A stretch of 64,000 nt of DNA from Sporosarcina sp. Te-1 (GTDB lineage Bacteria > Bacillota > Bacilli > Bacillales_A > Planococcaceae): positions 2,873,501 to 2,937,500 of the forward strand of contig NZ_CP071798.1 in NCBI RefSeq assembly GCF_017498505.1. Reading direction: 5' to 3'. Of this stretch, positions 1 through 8,209 are shown one piece after another. The notes under the pieces were generated by a model. It ran no database searches and was not told the DNA's origin. It saw only the letters and a program-made list of their open reading frames with translations. How positions within the stretch are numbered: position 1 is the first letter of the stretch; every line of letters begins with the position of its first letter. The position numbers and the translations under genes were made by a program.

Positions 1-720
1 CCCGATATGTTCCTTGCCTGCCATGCCGCTCATGCCTTCAATCAACACAGGCGTACCGTCCGCAAGTTCTGCAGTCGCGATGATGCCTGTCTCACAATGA
101 CTTGGATCATCCGGCAACTCCAACCGGGTTTGGATATTGGCTAGATTCCCGAACACCTTCAATGTCTGTTGAATAAAATGGACGCCAACCTCCAAGACGA
201 AGCCGCCTTGTTCCCGTCCACCGACCCAGTCATTTTTCTGCCAAGCACGCGGCCATTCAGGGAATTGCATCGTCAACTGCAAGCGTCTTAATGGTCCGAC
301 ATAGCCTTCTCCTATCAACGCGGCAAACTTCGCAGCAGCCTGTCCATAGTTCAACGGGAAGTTCATCGCATGAACAACACCCGCCTCTTTCGCAGCTTGC
401 ATCATTTCTTCTGCCTCTTCAACAGAGTTCGCTAGCGGCTTCTCGCAAAGGACATGCTTTTTCGCTCGCAGCACATCCATGACAATGGCGTGATGATATT
501 TTGGCGGCACCGCGACATAAACAAGCTCCACTTTCCCGTCTTCAATCAATCTCTTATAGTCTGTATAAAATTGGATTCCACCTAACTGATTCGCTGTATC
601 TTTTGCCAGTGAATCCAATTGATCACATACGGCTACTACAGACACACCCTCATGCTCTGAGAATTGTTTGATCAGACGTTGGCCAATTGCCCCTAATCCG
701 ATAATCCCAATATATATCAT
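1..720 (-). CDS. Gfo/Idh/MocA family NAD(P)-dependent oxidoreductase, 3' end beyond window
   Basis: Partial gene of 240 codons that runs off the left edge. The reverse strand reads from ATG at 720 without a stop. The N-terminus has a Rossmann dinucleotide motif (GLGAIG, residues 8-13), and CEKPLANS at about 92-99 is the EKP signature whose lysine is the conserved catalytic/cofactor residue of this family. A good ribosome site (AAAGGAGG) lies 7 bases upstream of the ATG. Family members oxidise or reduce sugars, inositols or related polyols in the cytoplasm; the substrate cannot be told from this fragment. The divergent neighbour at 868 is unrelated by function. Confidence 0.85.
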   Translation of the reverse strand, partial: MIYIGIIGLGAIGQRLIKQFSEHEGVSVVAVCDQLDSLAKDTANQLGGIQFYTDYKRLIEDGKVELVYVAVPPKYHHAIVMDVLRAKKHVLCEKPLANSVEEAEEMMQAAKEAGVVHAMNFPLNYGQAAAKFAALIGEGYVGPLRRLQLTMQFPEWPRAWQKNDWVGGREQGGFVLEVGVHFIQQTLKVFGNLANIQTRLELPDDPSHCETGIIATAELADGTPVLIEGMSGMAGKEHIG

Positions 721-867
721 GAAACATCCTCCTTTTTTCTATCGTACAATAGAGACTGGATGATTGTCATGGTTTCATTTCTATGGGTTTCGAATAGAAG
801 ATGAAACTTTTGTCCCTCTTCCCCGTAAGGATACTAACGAGCATTGTATAAGCAGGGAGGGCCCACT

Positions 868-1362
868 ATGTATAATCGACCGAAACTCGATATTCCAAAA
901 ACCTCATTTGAAAAGGTGGCTGATCTGATCGGCGCCATTGTTTTCATTTCATGGATCGGCTATCTTGTCTACGCTTGGGGCCAGCTGCCGGACCAAGTGC
1001 CCAGCCACTACGATGGGGCCGGACAGGTTGACCGTTGGGGGACGAAATGGGGGCTTATCATCTTACCACTCATTGCTGCTCTTTTGACCCCATTCATGGC
1101 TTTTTTGGAAAAGCATCCGGAATGGCACAATTACATGAATTTAAATGAGTCCAATATAGAATTTCAATACAAGAATTCACGTTTGCTGCTAAACACCATG
1201 AAAAATGAAATCCTTCTATTTCTTGCGTATATCAGTTTCAATATCATTCAAGTCTCCTTGGGCCAAGCCGAGTCCCTGGGCATCGCTTTTTTGCCTGTCT
1301 TTATTGGCATCCTTTTCGGTACTATGATTTTCTTTATCGTTCGATCGTTAAGGAAGAAATAA
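868..1362 (+). CDS. DUF1648 domain membrane protein
   Basis: 164-residue integral membrane protein. The start at 868 is chosen over 844 because GGGAGGG sits just upstream of it. After a short cytoplasmic N-terminus come a membrane segment (about residues 18-38), the DUF1648 hallmark (LPDQVPSHYDGAGQVDRWG), a second membrane segment, and two more near the C-terminus. DUF1648 proteins (SdpI/YhdP-like N-terminal domains) are found in Firmicutes membranes; some relatives act in immunity or signalling, but nothing here points to a specific role. Likely monocistronic. Confidence 0.75.
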   Translation: MYNRPKLDIPKTSFEKVADLIGAIVFISWIGYLVYAWGQLPDQVPSHYDGAGQVDRWGTKWGLIILPLIAALLTPFMAFLEKHPEWHNYMNLNESNIEFQYKNSRLLLNTMKNEILLFLAYISFNIIQVSLGQAESLGIAFLPVFIGILFGTMIFFIVRSLRKK

Positions 1363-1388
1363 CATAAGGAAACGGGGATGAATGGACT

Positions 1389-1931
1389 TCATTCATCTCC
1401 CAGCCAGCTTAGAGAATAATACAGATCGCATAATTCATCATGATACCCCCAACCGATCCCCTCACTCATATCAACCACCTCATACAATCGATTTTCAAAG
1501 CTCTTGTATAATGCGTGATCCTTCTCACAAGAATCTACGACCTTTTCATACATTGACAGCATGCTGTTATAAAAAGGCATATCGATATCGCCATAGGTCG
1601 CTGTGAATTTCGTTCCTAACTCTACATAAAACAGCATGAGGTCAGCAGTTCGCACCTCATCCCCAGTCACCTTTTTGAAGTCACTGATTGCCTTTTTGGC
1701 TACAGATAAGCGTAACTTACCATGCCCTCGGTCTGGAAAAAATTCGTTTTGGATTTCTTTTTGCGCCTGTCCAAATAAATCAGCCACCGCAGATTCTCCT
1801 GAAAACTTGACCGCAAAGTAATCTTGGACAGCCTTATTATTTTTATGAATTTCTGTAATCATATTAATTAATTCTTTCTTATCTAGTTCACCCAGTCGCT
1901 TTTTCAAGTCGGATAGTTTTAGTTTTTTCAT
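1389..1931 (-). CDS. DUF6155 family protein
   Basis: 180-residue soluble, charged protein. It starts MKKLKLSDLKKRLGELDKKE, the typical opening of DUF6155 proteins, a short N-terminal helical module followed by a mostly helical domain. A strong ribosome site (AAGGGGGCTGGCAA) precedes the ATG at 1931. The function of the family is not known. No partner is visible: it converges with the DUF1648 gene, only 26 bases from its stop. An inverted repeat (ATGAATG/CATTCAT, about 1378-1397) overlaps its last codons and may slow transcription from either side. Confidence 0.7.
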   Translation of the reverse strand: MKKLKLSDLKKRLGELDKKELINMITEIHKNNKAVQDYFAVKFSGESAVADLFGQAQKEIQNEFFPDRGHGKLRLSVAKKAISDFKKVTGDEVRTADLMLFYVELGTKFTATYGDIDMPFYNSMLSMYEKVVDSCEKDHALYKSFENRLYEVVDMSEGIGWGYHDELCDLYYSLSWLGDE

Positions 1932-2045
1932 TTGCCAGCCCCCTTGAATTAATAATTTTCCTTTCTATAAAACGTTCTTTAATTACCAAACCCTCAGATA
2001 GATTGTAAACGAATGAGCCGTTGAGTGATATATTCCGCGTTAGCA

Positions 2046-2088
2046 AAACCGGTCGAGGTTCTCACTTTCGAACCTCGATCGGTTTTTG
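2046..2088 (-). terminator. Rho-independent terminator after the L7/L12-CTD gene
   Basis: A stem of about 15 bp (ACCGATCGAGGTTC pairing with GAACCTCGACCGGT) with an 8-base loop, followed on the minus strand by TTTT. It lies just past the stop at 2097. The plus strand also has a T-run (GGTTTTTG), so it may work both ways. Confidence 0.85.
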
Positions 2089-2096
2089 CCATCCTA

Positions 2097-2375
2097 CTAT
2101 TTATTTGTCTCATTCCTCAATTGATCCACATACTGCTTGGCCTCCAACAATGAAAAGCCGAACCGTTCCCTTGCCTCTTTGACCGCTTGCACTTCTTTTC
2201 CTTTTCTTACCAACGCAAGCACCTCATCAGAGACGGGTGTTTCAATTTGCTCATGCTTCATTAACCGTTCCAACAATTTCTCCTGCCGCTTGACCCTTTC
2301 TTCGATCATCATCAGTTTTGAATAAATCAACATGCCTATTCCCAGAATACTAGCGGCGATGATGAGCATTCCCAT
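2097..2375 (-). CDS. Membrane-anchored ribosomal L7/L12 C-terminal-domain-like protein
   Basis: 92 residues. There is one N-terminal membrane helix (about 2-20), a coiled stretch rich in E/K/R (22-45), then a C-terminal module (KGKEVQAVKEARERFGFSLLEAKQYVDQL, about 58-87, shown in part) that resembles the L7/L12 C-terminal fold, where a helix-turn-helix with conserved KEVR/GLKEAK-like motifs binds partners. Small proteins of this kind occur in Firmicutes with unknown function and are not ribosomal. It is 18 bases downstream of the DUF4309 lipoprotein gene on the same strand, so they probably form one transcript ending at the terminator at 2046-2088. Confidence 0.65.
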   Translation of the reverse strand: MGMLIIAASILGIGMLIYSKLMMIEERVKRQEKLLERLMKHEQIETPVSDEVLALVRKGKEVQAVKEARERFGFSLLEAKQYVDQLRNETNK

Positions 2376-2393
2376 TCAAGTCCCTCCTCGCGT

Positions 2394-3068
2394 CTACCCT
2401 TGCCACTTCTTCAAGTTGACATGATCGGGCTTCCCATCCTTTCCGATGATAAACTGCAATTCAAAATCGCCCATATGATAGCGGACATTCGTTTCGCCTG
2501 TCGCCTCAATCTTTCGAGCATCATCCGGTTTTCCGAGTTGCTCCGTCAAATCCTTTTCGGTTATACCACCAAGGTTCGTCTGGCGTTCTACGTTCGTTCC
2601 AAAATAGCGGGCTTCCTCGAGAACCCCATTCCCGTTGTATTTGAATGCAACGGAGGGATTGCCCATCGAACCGTGATAATGTTCATAGCCCTGATCCTTT
2701 TCTTCCGGCTCGCCTATCGTATTGTATAGGCCCTTCCTAGTCGTCTTTCCAATTACAAATCCTTGATCCGGCCGGTATACTTTCCCTTCCTTCGCCCGTT
2801 CCGCCATGTCGTTTAACATGTCCAGCGCCATTTGTTTCTGCTCGTCTTCCACTGTGGTCTCGGACGATGGAGAGTCAGTCTTCCCTTCTGAATTAGATGT
2901 GTCTGGGCCGGACGATTCGTTGTCTGTTGCACCAGCATCGTTTGCATCTTCCGTCACCGCCGGAGGGTTCTCCGCTCCTATCTCCCTGTTTTCATCATTT
3001 GCCTTGGTGCATCCGGCGACGAGAAAGGAGATTGCAGCCACCGCGAGCATCCATTTCAGTTTTCCCAT
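2394..3068 (-). CDS. DUF4309 (YjgB-like) lipoprotein
   Basis: 224 residues. The N-terminus is a lipoprotein signal: charged start, hydrophobic core and lipobox VAGC with the modified cysteine at about residue 20. A low-complexity acidic linker (about 22-75) follows, and then a C-terminal domain with the repeated IG-x-T-x-x-x-LYNTIGEP and LGKPDDARKI motifs typical of DUF4309/YjgB proteins. The protein is expected on the outer face of the cell membrane. B. subtilis YjgB-type proteins have no firm function. AAGGAG precedes the ATG at 3068. Probably co-transcribed with the gene at 2097-2375. Confidence 0.75.
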   Translation of the reverse strand: MGKLKWMLAVAAISFLVAGCTKANDENREIGAENPPAVTEDANDAGATDNESSGPDTSNSEGKTDSPSSETTVEDEQKQMALDMLNDMAERAKEGKVYRPDQGFVIGKTTRKGLYNTIGEPEEKDQGYEHYHGSMGNPSVAFKYNGNGVLEEARYFGTNVERQTNLGGITEKDLTEQLGKPDDARKIEATGETNVRYHMGDFELQFIIGKDGKPDHVNLKKWQG

Positions 3069-3287
3069 AAGAACGTCTCCTTCCGATCATAAGATATCTC
3101 CCATTCTTCTCTTTTTCCCTATAAGTGTCAATCCATTCGTCCCTATATGTGAGATAGAAGGAGTAAATGTTCTCCTCCATTTGAATAAAATACTTCCTGT
3201 CAATCTTCATAAGCAGGATTCAAATCAAAAACTTCCGGGTATTCTATGAACCATGTTTTGTCGGTTTTAGTTGGGATGTGATATAAA

Positions 3288-3878
3288 ATGTTTGGACTTT
3301 CCGATCTCGTATCCCTTGTCATATCAGCTTTCATCATCTTGCCTATCGTGGTCTTTCTTCGCGAGTCGGGCTACTTGATCGTCAGCTGGCTATTTGGGGT
3401 CATCCGACCGAGACTCACTATCGGATCAGGTCCTCGTATTCTTAAAATCGGCATGCTCGATATACGGAAGTATTACCACTTGTACAGCTGGTTTTCGTAT
3501 GATGGTTTGAAGCGTAAAAGCAAGTTTGCTTATATTTGCATTTATTCGGGTCCGATCCTTATGAATTTGACCCTTGCCCTCCTCATCAATTTCCTCGTTG
3601 CTAACGGATGGGGGGAGGAATATAAAACTTTTTGGGATCGTTTCGTGTTCTATGCGTTTTACTATGTATTATTCGATGTTGTTCCGATGATCACGGTTAA
3701 CGGCAAACCGAATAATGGGATGATCATCTATGAAATGATCCGTTATGGAAAGCGAGTCGATTATTATAATGAATCCTTCCTACCTGCCACTTCGGATGTG
3801 GAAGAGGAATATCAAGAAAATATGAAAGAGATTAAAAAGATGGAACAAGAACGTAAAGAGGAAAAAGGTGAAGACTAA
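3288..3878 (+). CDS. M50/site-2-protease-like membrane protein without the zinc motif
   Basis: 196 residues with about four membrane segments and a charged C-terminal tail (from about 165) likely to be a coiled coil. The layout (first helix with RESGYLI at about 26, then an IGSGP beta segment, then FDVVPMITVNGKPNNG near 141) follows the M50/S2P fold, where these places normally hold HExxH and the NxxPxxxxDG metal motif. Here the histidines and the DG pair are absent, so proteolysis is unlikely and the protein is probably a degenerate relative. The assignment is by pattern only. The start ATG has a weak GGGATGTGA ribosome site. Confidence 0.5.
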   Translation: MFGLSDLVSLVISAFIILPIVVFLRESGYLIVSWLFGVIRPRLTIGSGPRILKIGMLDIRKYYHLYSWFSYDGLKRKSKFAYICIYSGPILMNLTLALLINFLVANGWGEEYKTFWDRFVFYAFYYVLFDVVPMITVNGKPNNGMIIYEMIRYGKRVDYYNESFLPATSDVEEEYQENMKEIKKMEQERKEEKGED

Positions 3879-3953
3879 ATCGGCCTCCAATCAAAAAGGA
3901 TGCATGCCTTTTCCCATCCTGCAAATACTACCCTCGAACAGGAGGGATCTACC

Positions 3954-4313
3954 ATGGAAGAAATCACGTATACAGAAGCCGTTTTGCAGGAGTACAAAGT
4001 CGGAATGGGCAGCTTCTCAGAAAAACTGCCGGAAGTTGCAAGAACGTTCCATGCGTTTACTGAATCCAGCTTTGCGGCAGGCGCACTGGATCAAAAGCAA
4101 AAACAACTCATCGCTCTTGCCATAAGTGTGTATGCGCATAATGAACATTGCATCGTCTATCACACGAAAGGCTGTCTTGATAACGGCAGCACGGAGGAAG
4201 AGATGATGGAAGCGATCGGTGTCGCAGCAGCACTCGGAGGCGGGTCAGCAATGAGCCAGGGTGTCACTGTTTTACAAGACGCCCTAGAGGATTTTAGAAC
4301 TTCCATGCAATAA
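3954..4313 (+). CDS. Carboxymuconolactone decarboxylase (AhpD-like) family protein
   Basis: 119 residues from ATG 3954, chosen because AGGAGGG lies 7 bases before it. The CMD fold is visible: a QLIALAISVYAHNEHCIVYHTKG core helix (shown in part, about 47-68) and EEMMEAIGVAAALGGG. In AhpD-type members this core holds a CxxC redox pair followed by His. Here the first cysteine is replaced by Asn (NEHC), while the second Cys and the His remain. The family includes peroxidase-linked disulfide reductases and decarboxylases; with a single cysteine the AhpD reaction is doubtful. Single gene ending at a bidirectional hairpin. Confidence 0.8.
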   Translation: MEEITYTEAVLQEYKVGMGSFSEKLPEVARTFHAFTESSFAAGALDQKQKQLIALAISVYAHNEHCIVYHTKGCLDNGSTEEEMMEAIGVAAALGGGSAMSQGVTVLQDALEDFRTSMQ

Positions 4314-4316
4314 TGA

Positions 4317-4349
4317 AACAGCCACCTGCATATGGGTGGCTGTCGTTTT
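4317..4349 (+). terminator. Terminator between convergent genes
   Basis: ACAGCCACC pairs with GGTGGCTGT around a 7-base loop, followed by CGTTTTG. It sits between the stops at 4313 (+) and 4351 (-) and could serve both strands. Confidence 0.85.
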
Positions 4350-4350
4350 G

Positions 4351-4689
4351 TTAAAAGGAATTATCGTCAGAGCGATCCGTCTTTTTCTTCCCATCATTGG
4401 TTTCCTTTTTGAAATCCGGTTCTTCACCAAATTCAGTTCCGTAATTCGGATTGGAAAAACGACGGTCCGTCCGGCTTGGGGCCGTTTCGGTATCTTCATT
4501 CGGCTTGAACAAAAGACCAATGCAGACCAGTCCACTTAAACCGACTAAACCATATACCACCCTAGACAAAAATGCATCCTGGCCTCCGAACAATGTAGCG
4601 ACTAAATCAAATTGGAATAGAGCGATCAAGCCCCAGTTCAACGCACCAATTATGACTAAAGCAAGCGCGATCCGTGAAAGCGTACTCAT
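4351..4689 (-). CDS. DUF378 family small membrane protein
   Basis: 112 residues from ATG 4689 (MSTLSRIALALVIIGALNWG). A longer GTG start at 4698 would lie inside the ribosome site GGAGGTG and is rejected. The DUF378 signature is clear: IGALNWGL, FDLVATLFGG and RVVYGLVGLSG in two membrane helices (about 5-24 and 46-63). The C-terminal half is a long charged tail rich in D/E/K/T that is unusual in length for this otherwise about 70-residue family. The function of the family is unknown. Confidence 0.75.
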   Translation of the reverse strand: MSTLSRIALALVIIGALNWGLIALFQFDLVATLFGGQDAFLSRVVYGLVGLSGLVCIGLLFKPNEDTETAPSRTDRRFSNPNYGTEFGEEPDFKKETNDGKKKTDRSDDNSF

Positions 4690-4910
4690 GCATGACACCT
4701 CCTTCGATTAGAAAATCGTGAACCTCTAACGTTCGGCAGCGTGTACTATGCATATCACCCATTACATTCAGGTGAACCTGCCCACCGCACCTGTTATGAT
4801 TCGTTATTATCTTTTGCCAAAAGCGATTTTTAATACATGTAAAACAATTTTCGGGTGCTTGCCCTACACAATATTTGGGAGGAACGATATAGTAGTAGAA
4901 GGTGATGAAA

Positions 4911-5669
4911 ATGAAAAAAATCTATATGGATAATGGAAATATCCTGGCCGGCATGACATGGAAAGACAAGTCACTGGCCGAGTCGAATAATATGGCACTC
5001 CATGTGTGCCAGAATAGCAATAACGTTTTGGAGAATCGTAAAAAAATGGCGGACTTCCTACATGTTTCTATCCAGGACTTCGTATGTGCCAATCAAACCC
5101 ATAGCGCCAACTTTCACAAAGTCACACAATTGGACAAAGGACGAGGCGCCTTGGAGAATTCGGATGCCATCCCGGATACCGATGCTTTATATACCTACGA
5201 ACCAAATATTGTACTTTGCAGCTTCACCGCCGACTGTGTACCGGTCATCTTCCATAATGATAAGACAGGCCTCATAGGAGTCGTCCATTCCGGCTGGCAA
5301 GGAACCGTAAAGGAAATCACGTTCAAATTGTTTCAACATTTACAGCAAGCAGAACAATGCGATCTGGCGGATATTCGTGTACAAATCGGCGCAGCGCTAA
5401 GCCAGGAGAAATTTGAAGTAGATAAAGATGTTTATACAAAGTTTAAAGACCTAGGGTATGCGGATGACTACATGTATTTCAAGGAATCAACGGGGAAGTA
5501 TCATATTGACAATCAATTGACCGTAAAGAAGCAGTGCGAATTGGCTGGCATTCCAGCGGACCAGATCACCATCGACCGCACCTGTACGTTCCAAGATCCA
5601 GCCGGATTTTCTTACCGTCAAGACAAGCAGTGCGGCAGACATCTCAGCTTTATTAAAAGATCCCAATAA
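4911..5669 (+). CDS. YlmD/PgeF family (laccase-fold) purine nucleoside phosphorylase-like protein
   Basis: 252 residues. ATG 4911 has AGAAGGTGA 7 bases upstream. The metal-site motifs of the YfiH/YlmD/LACC1 family are present: NQTHSANFH (about 63-71), FTADCVPV (about 102-109) and HSGWQGT (about 125-131), giving His, Cys and His zinc ligands. Characterised members act on purine nucleosides (phosphorylase and adenosine deaminase activity), and the old name polyphenol oxidase is misleading. Length matches the family. It is not next to the cell-division cluster where ylmD usually lies, so this is probably a paralogue. It is followed after 26 bases by a methyltransferase gene, probably in one transcript. 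Confidence 0.75.
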   Translation: MKKIYMDNGNILAGMTWKDKSLAESNNMALHVCQNSNNVLENRKKMADFLHVSIQDFVCANQTHSANFHKVTQLDKGRGALENSDAIPDTDALYTYEPNIVLCSFTADCVPVIFHNDKTGLIGVVHSGWQGTVKEITFKLFQHLQQAEQCDLADIRVQIGAALSQEKFEVDKDVYTKFKDLGYADDYMYFKESTGKYHIDNQLTVKKQCELAGIPADQITIDRTCTFQDPAGFSYRQDKQCGRHLSFIKRSQ

Positions 5670-5695
5670 AACTTGCAAAGAAGGCTGATCACCGT

Positions 5696-6412
5696 ATGAT
5701 CCCAATTGTTTATGATCAACTGAATCGATGGGGAAAAGATGATGATTTTTTCCTCGCCCTCCTACAAAAATTAAACACCAAGCAACTCGCAGACCTCGGA
5801 TGCGGGACAGGCAGACTTACCGTCCATTTTGCCAAACTAGGATACGAAGTAACGGCCATCGATCCAAACAAAGAAGCTATTGAGACAGCGAAAAGTAAAG
5901 AGGATGCAGGCCACATCAATTGGATGGTGGGAGACAGCGCGGCTTTGGAGATCAATGCATATGATGCCGTCATTATGACAGCCAATGTCGCCCAAGTCTT
6001 CCTGACAGAAGAAAGCTGGCAACAAGTACTAGTGGATGCTTACCGAGCGTTGAAAGACGGCGGCCACTTTATCTTTGATACACGAAATCCCTTAGCGAAA
6101 GCTTGGATCGCGTGGATGCAAGACGACACACCTGATGCCGCGGTACATCCGGACAACGGAGATCCCCTTGAAATCTGGACAACTTACGACGGGCTGGAGG
6201 ACAACATCTTCACATTTTACGAAACCGTTAAATATGCACAAACGGACGAAGTCGTAGTACGAGAAAAAATCCAGTTGAAATTCAGAACAATGGAAGTGAT
6301 TCGTGAATCCCTGAAGGAAGCCGGATTTTCAGAAGTGCGAGCCTATGGTGATTGGGAATTCCACGAAGCCACAACTCAATCCAAATCGTTTATCTTTGAA
6401 TGCGTGAAATAA
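5696..6412 (+). CDS. Class I SAM-dependent methyltransferase
   Basis: 238 residues. The SAM-binding motif I is DLGCGTGRLTVHFAKLGYEV (about 38-57), with the acidic end of strand beta-2 at AIDPNKE and post-motif II/III around LKDGGHFIFDTRNP. The fold matches ubiE/Tam-like small-molecule methyltransferases; the substrate is unknown. ATG 5696 has AAGAAGG upstream at slightly long spacing. It follows the YlmD-like gene closely and ends at a strong terminator, which suggests a two-gene operon. Confidence 0.8.
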   Translation: MIPIVYDQLNRWGKDDDFFLALLQKLNTKQLADLGCGTGRLTVHFAKLGYEVTAIDPNKEAIETAKSKEDAGHINWMVGDSAALEINAYDAVIMTANVAQVFLTEESWQQVLVDAYRALKDGGHFIFDTRNPLAKAWIAWMQDDTPDAAVHPDNGDPLEIWTTYDGLEDNIFTFYETVKYAQTDEVVVREKIQLKFRTMEVIRESLKEAGFSEVRAYGDWEFHEATTQSKSFIFECVK

Positions 6413-6417
6413 GAGCC

Positions 6418-6460
6418 ATCCAGAAATCAGTGGAAACTGATTTTCTGGATCGGTTTTTTT
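6418..6460 (+). terminator. Terminator after the methyltransferase gene
   Basis: ATCCAGAAATCAGT pairs with ACTGATTTTCTGGAT (one bulge) around GGAA and is followed by CGGTTTTTTT. Confidence 0.92.
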
Positions 6461-6499
6461 AAGGGTGGAAAGTTTGATGGAGATAGGTGGTGGCCATTT

Positions 6500-6627
6500 G
6501 AGAAGTTTGACTAATACTTTTAAGCAGATCGGTGGATATATGAGCACTCTTTTGGTACGAGCAGTTCCATAAATATACGAGCACTCTGCAGGTACATTCC
6601 AGCGCTCTAACACATACTCGATCGATT
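6500..6627. repeat. Array of short motifs about 20 bp apart (GAGCACTC type)
   Basis: In the gap between the convergent methyltransferase and splB genes, variants of an 8-base core (best form GAGCACTC, often within TACGAGCACTCT) start at 6500, 6522, 6542, 6559, 6579, 6600 and 6620, i.e. every 17-22 bases. The best three copies are 6542, 6559 and 6579; the outer ones are weak. No ORF explains it. It lies after the terminator, so it is unlikely to be in the methyltransferase mRNA. Confidence 0.5.
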
Positions 6628-6688
6628 TAAAATTCAGATGAAGAAAAACAACATGTTTCTCTTCACCTGAATTAATTCAAAAACGTCG

Positions 6689-7717
6689 TCACGTAAAGTA
6701 TTCGATTTTGGCATTTGGGAAAAATGTTTCGGTATAGCCAAAAACATGCTCCTTGATCGCATCTTCTTCATTCTTTGGATAAATATATTTTCCAATCCCA
6801 TATTTGCCCCATTTATAACGCCGCTTTTCCTCGTCCAGCTCTAACTTGGTCTTCGGATAGTTCTTTTCAATTACTTTCTTCGCAGGCTTGGTGAAGCGAT
6901 GCTGGATGAATTCGAACGTGATATCATCCCGCGCATCTTGCGGCAGCTCCGCGTCCAGCCGTTCAAATAAATGACGATAGCCCTCTTCCCATCCTTCATG
7001 CAAATAGATGGGAGCAACGATGAACCCAAGTGGATAGCCTGCTCTTGCGACTTTCCCCGCCGCCTCAATTCGTTTATCGAGCGGTGAAGTGCCCGGCTCG
7101 AAGTTTTTAATAACAAAATCGGCATTCACACTGAAGCGGAACCGCGTATGCCCATTATGCTCGGCATCCAGCAGGTGATCGACATAGTGGAACTTCGTGA
7201 CGAAACGCAACCGGCCGAGCTCCGTTTGCCCAAAATGATTGATCGCCCGTTTCAATGTATGGGTCAGGTGATCAATACCCACAATATCAGATGTACAGGC
7301 CGCTTCAAAACGGGTAATTTCCGGGGCACGTTCCTCGATGTAGTGATCCGCTGCCTCCAGAATCTCTTCCACATTGACATACGTCCGGATGTACGGCTTG
7401 CTGCCCATCGTGGTCTGCAAATAGCAATAATGGCAATGCCCCATGCAGCCCGTCGCAAAAGGAATGGCGTATTCGGCTGACGGCTTGGACGTATCGAACT
7501 TCAAAGTCTTCCTGATACCGACGACCAATGTGGATTTTGCCATTCGATACTTTTGGGCATCCGTGTCGCCTGGCAGGTTCCTTACTTGGTTATGGGATGT
7601 CGTAAACCGGATTTCAGTCCCCAACTTCTCGAACTTCTCTTTCAGCTCTTTTCCAAGCGGATAGTCGAGTGCATTTGGCTCAAAATACACAAGCTGCGGC
7701 ATAAAAGGTTTGTTCAT
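6689..7717 (-). CDS. splB: Spore photoproduct lyase
   Basis: 342 residues, the normal length for SplB. This radical-SAM enzyme repairs the 5-thyminyl-5,6-dihydrothymine dimer in germinating spores. The iron-sulfur triad is C91-x3-C95-x2-C98 (GCMGHCHYCYL), and the hydrogen-donor cysteine falls at C141 (FEAACTSDIVG), the same number as in B. subtilis. The C-terminal EFIQHRFTKPAKKV and YKWGKYGIGKY motifs are also typical. It appears alone, without the small splA regulator gene found upstream in B. subtilis. Its presence is the clearest sign that the host makes endospores. Confidence 0.96.
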   Translation of the reverse strand: MNKPFMPQLVYFEPNALDYPLGKELKEKFEKLGTEIRFTTSHNQVRNLPGDTDAQKYRMAKSTLVVGIRKTLKFDTSKPSAEYAIPFATGCMGHCHYCYLQTTMGSKPYIRTYVNVEEILEAADHYIEERAPEITRFEAACTSDIVGIDHLTHTLKRAINHFGQTELGRLRFVTKFHYVDHLLDAEHNGHTRFRFSVNADFVIKNFEPGTSPLDKRIEAAGKVARAGYPLGFIVAPIYLHEGWEEGYRHLFERLDAELPQDARDDITFEFIQHRFTKPAKKVIEKNYPKTKLELDEEKRRYKWGKYGIGKYIYPKNEEDAIKEHVFGYTETFFPNAKIEYFT

Positions 7718-7834
7718 ATTCCAACCTCCCTCTTATGTAGAATGTTTAAAGGGGAAGGAATTATGCCGGCCCTTTTTTCCAATATGTTATGATAAACTGG
7801 AAATAGATTGAAAGAATAGAGGCTATCTAATGCC

Positions 7835-8197
7835 GTGAGAAATGAAACGGTCTTATTACTACTCGCCAATGTTTTATCCATGGGTCTGATTTGCACGTAT
7901 GCCTACAGAATCTACACACTCATGTCCCCTCAACTCCACCGGGTATCCGTGTCCCGACTCATCCTGGTAGTCTGCATCATTGCCTTTACCTTCGCTCTCA
8001 TGTGGGTCGCTTTTTACTATGTCGTCAGCCGAGGAAGTACCGAATGGCTCTTCTTTTATATCATTTGGGGCTTTGCATTTCTCCCGTTTTGTTTCGGCAT
8101 CTTAACCGGCCTTTTGGTCATTCCTTTCTTATACATCCTTAGTGTCGTTCTCTTCTATACGAATAATCGGAATGCCAAAATGATGTCCGATAACTGA
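7835..8197 (+). CDS. Small integral membrane protein, paralogue of the gene at 15864
   Basis: 120 residues, GTG start. It has three or four membrane helices (about 7-25, 42-64, 72-90 and 92-110). The motif WVAFYYVVSRGSTEWLFFYI is closely matched by WVAFYFVAFRSSKRWLAFFI in the first half of the protein encoded at 15864-16601, so the two are paralogues. No known domain is recognised. The ribosome site is weak (AGAGG about 9 bases upstream). It converges with the ABC exporter operon, with only 12 bases between stops. Confidence 0.6.
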   Translation: MRNETVLLLLANVLSMGLICTYAYRIYTLMSPQLHRVSVSRLILVVCIIAFTFALMWVAFYYVVSRGSTEWLFFYIIWGFAFLPFCFGILTGLLVIPFLYILSVVLFYTNNRNAKMMSDN

Positions 8198-8209
8198 CCG
8201 AATCCAACT

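Noticed and set aside
4902..4910. Earlier GTG/ATG starts (4902, 4905) for the YlmD-like gene
   Set aside because: They lie inside the ribosome site AGAAGGTGATG; ATG 4911 has correct spacing.
5487..5705. Reverse-strand ORFs inside the YlmD, methyltransferase, splB, MCP, mqo and htrA genes
   Set aside because: All are shadows of well-supported genes on the other strand or frame, without ribosome sites.
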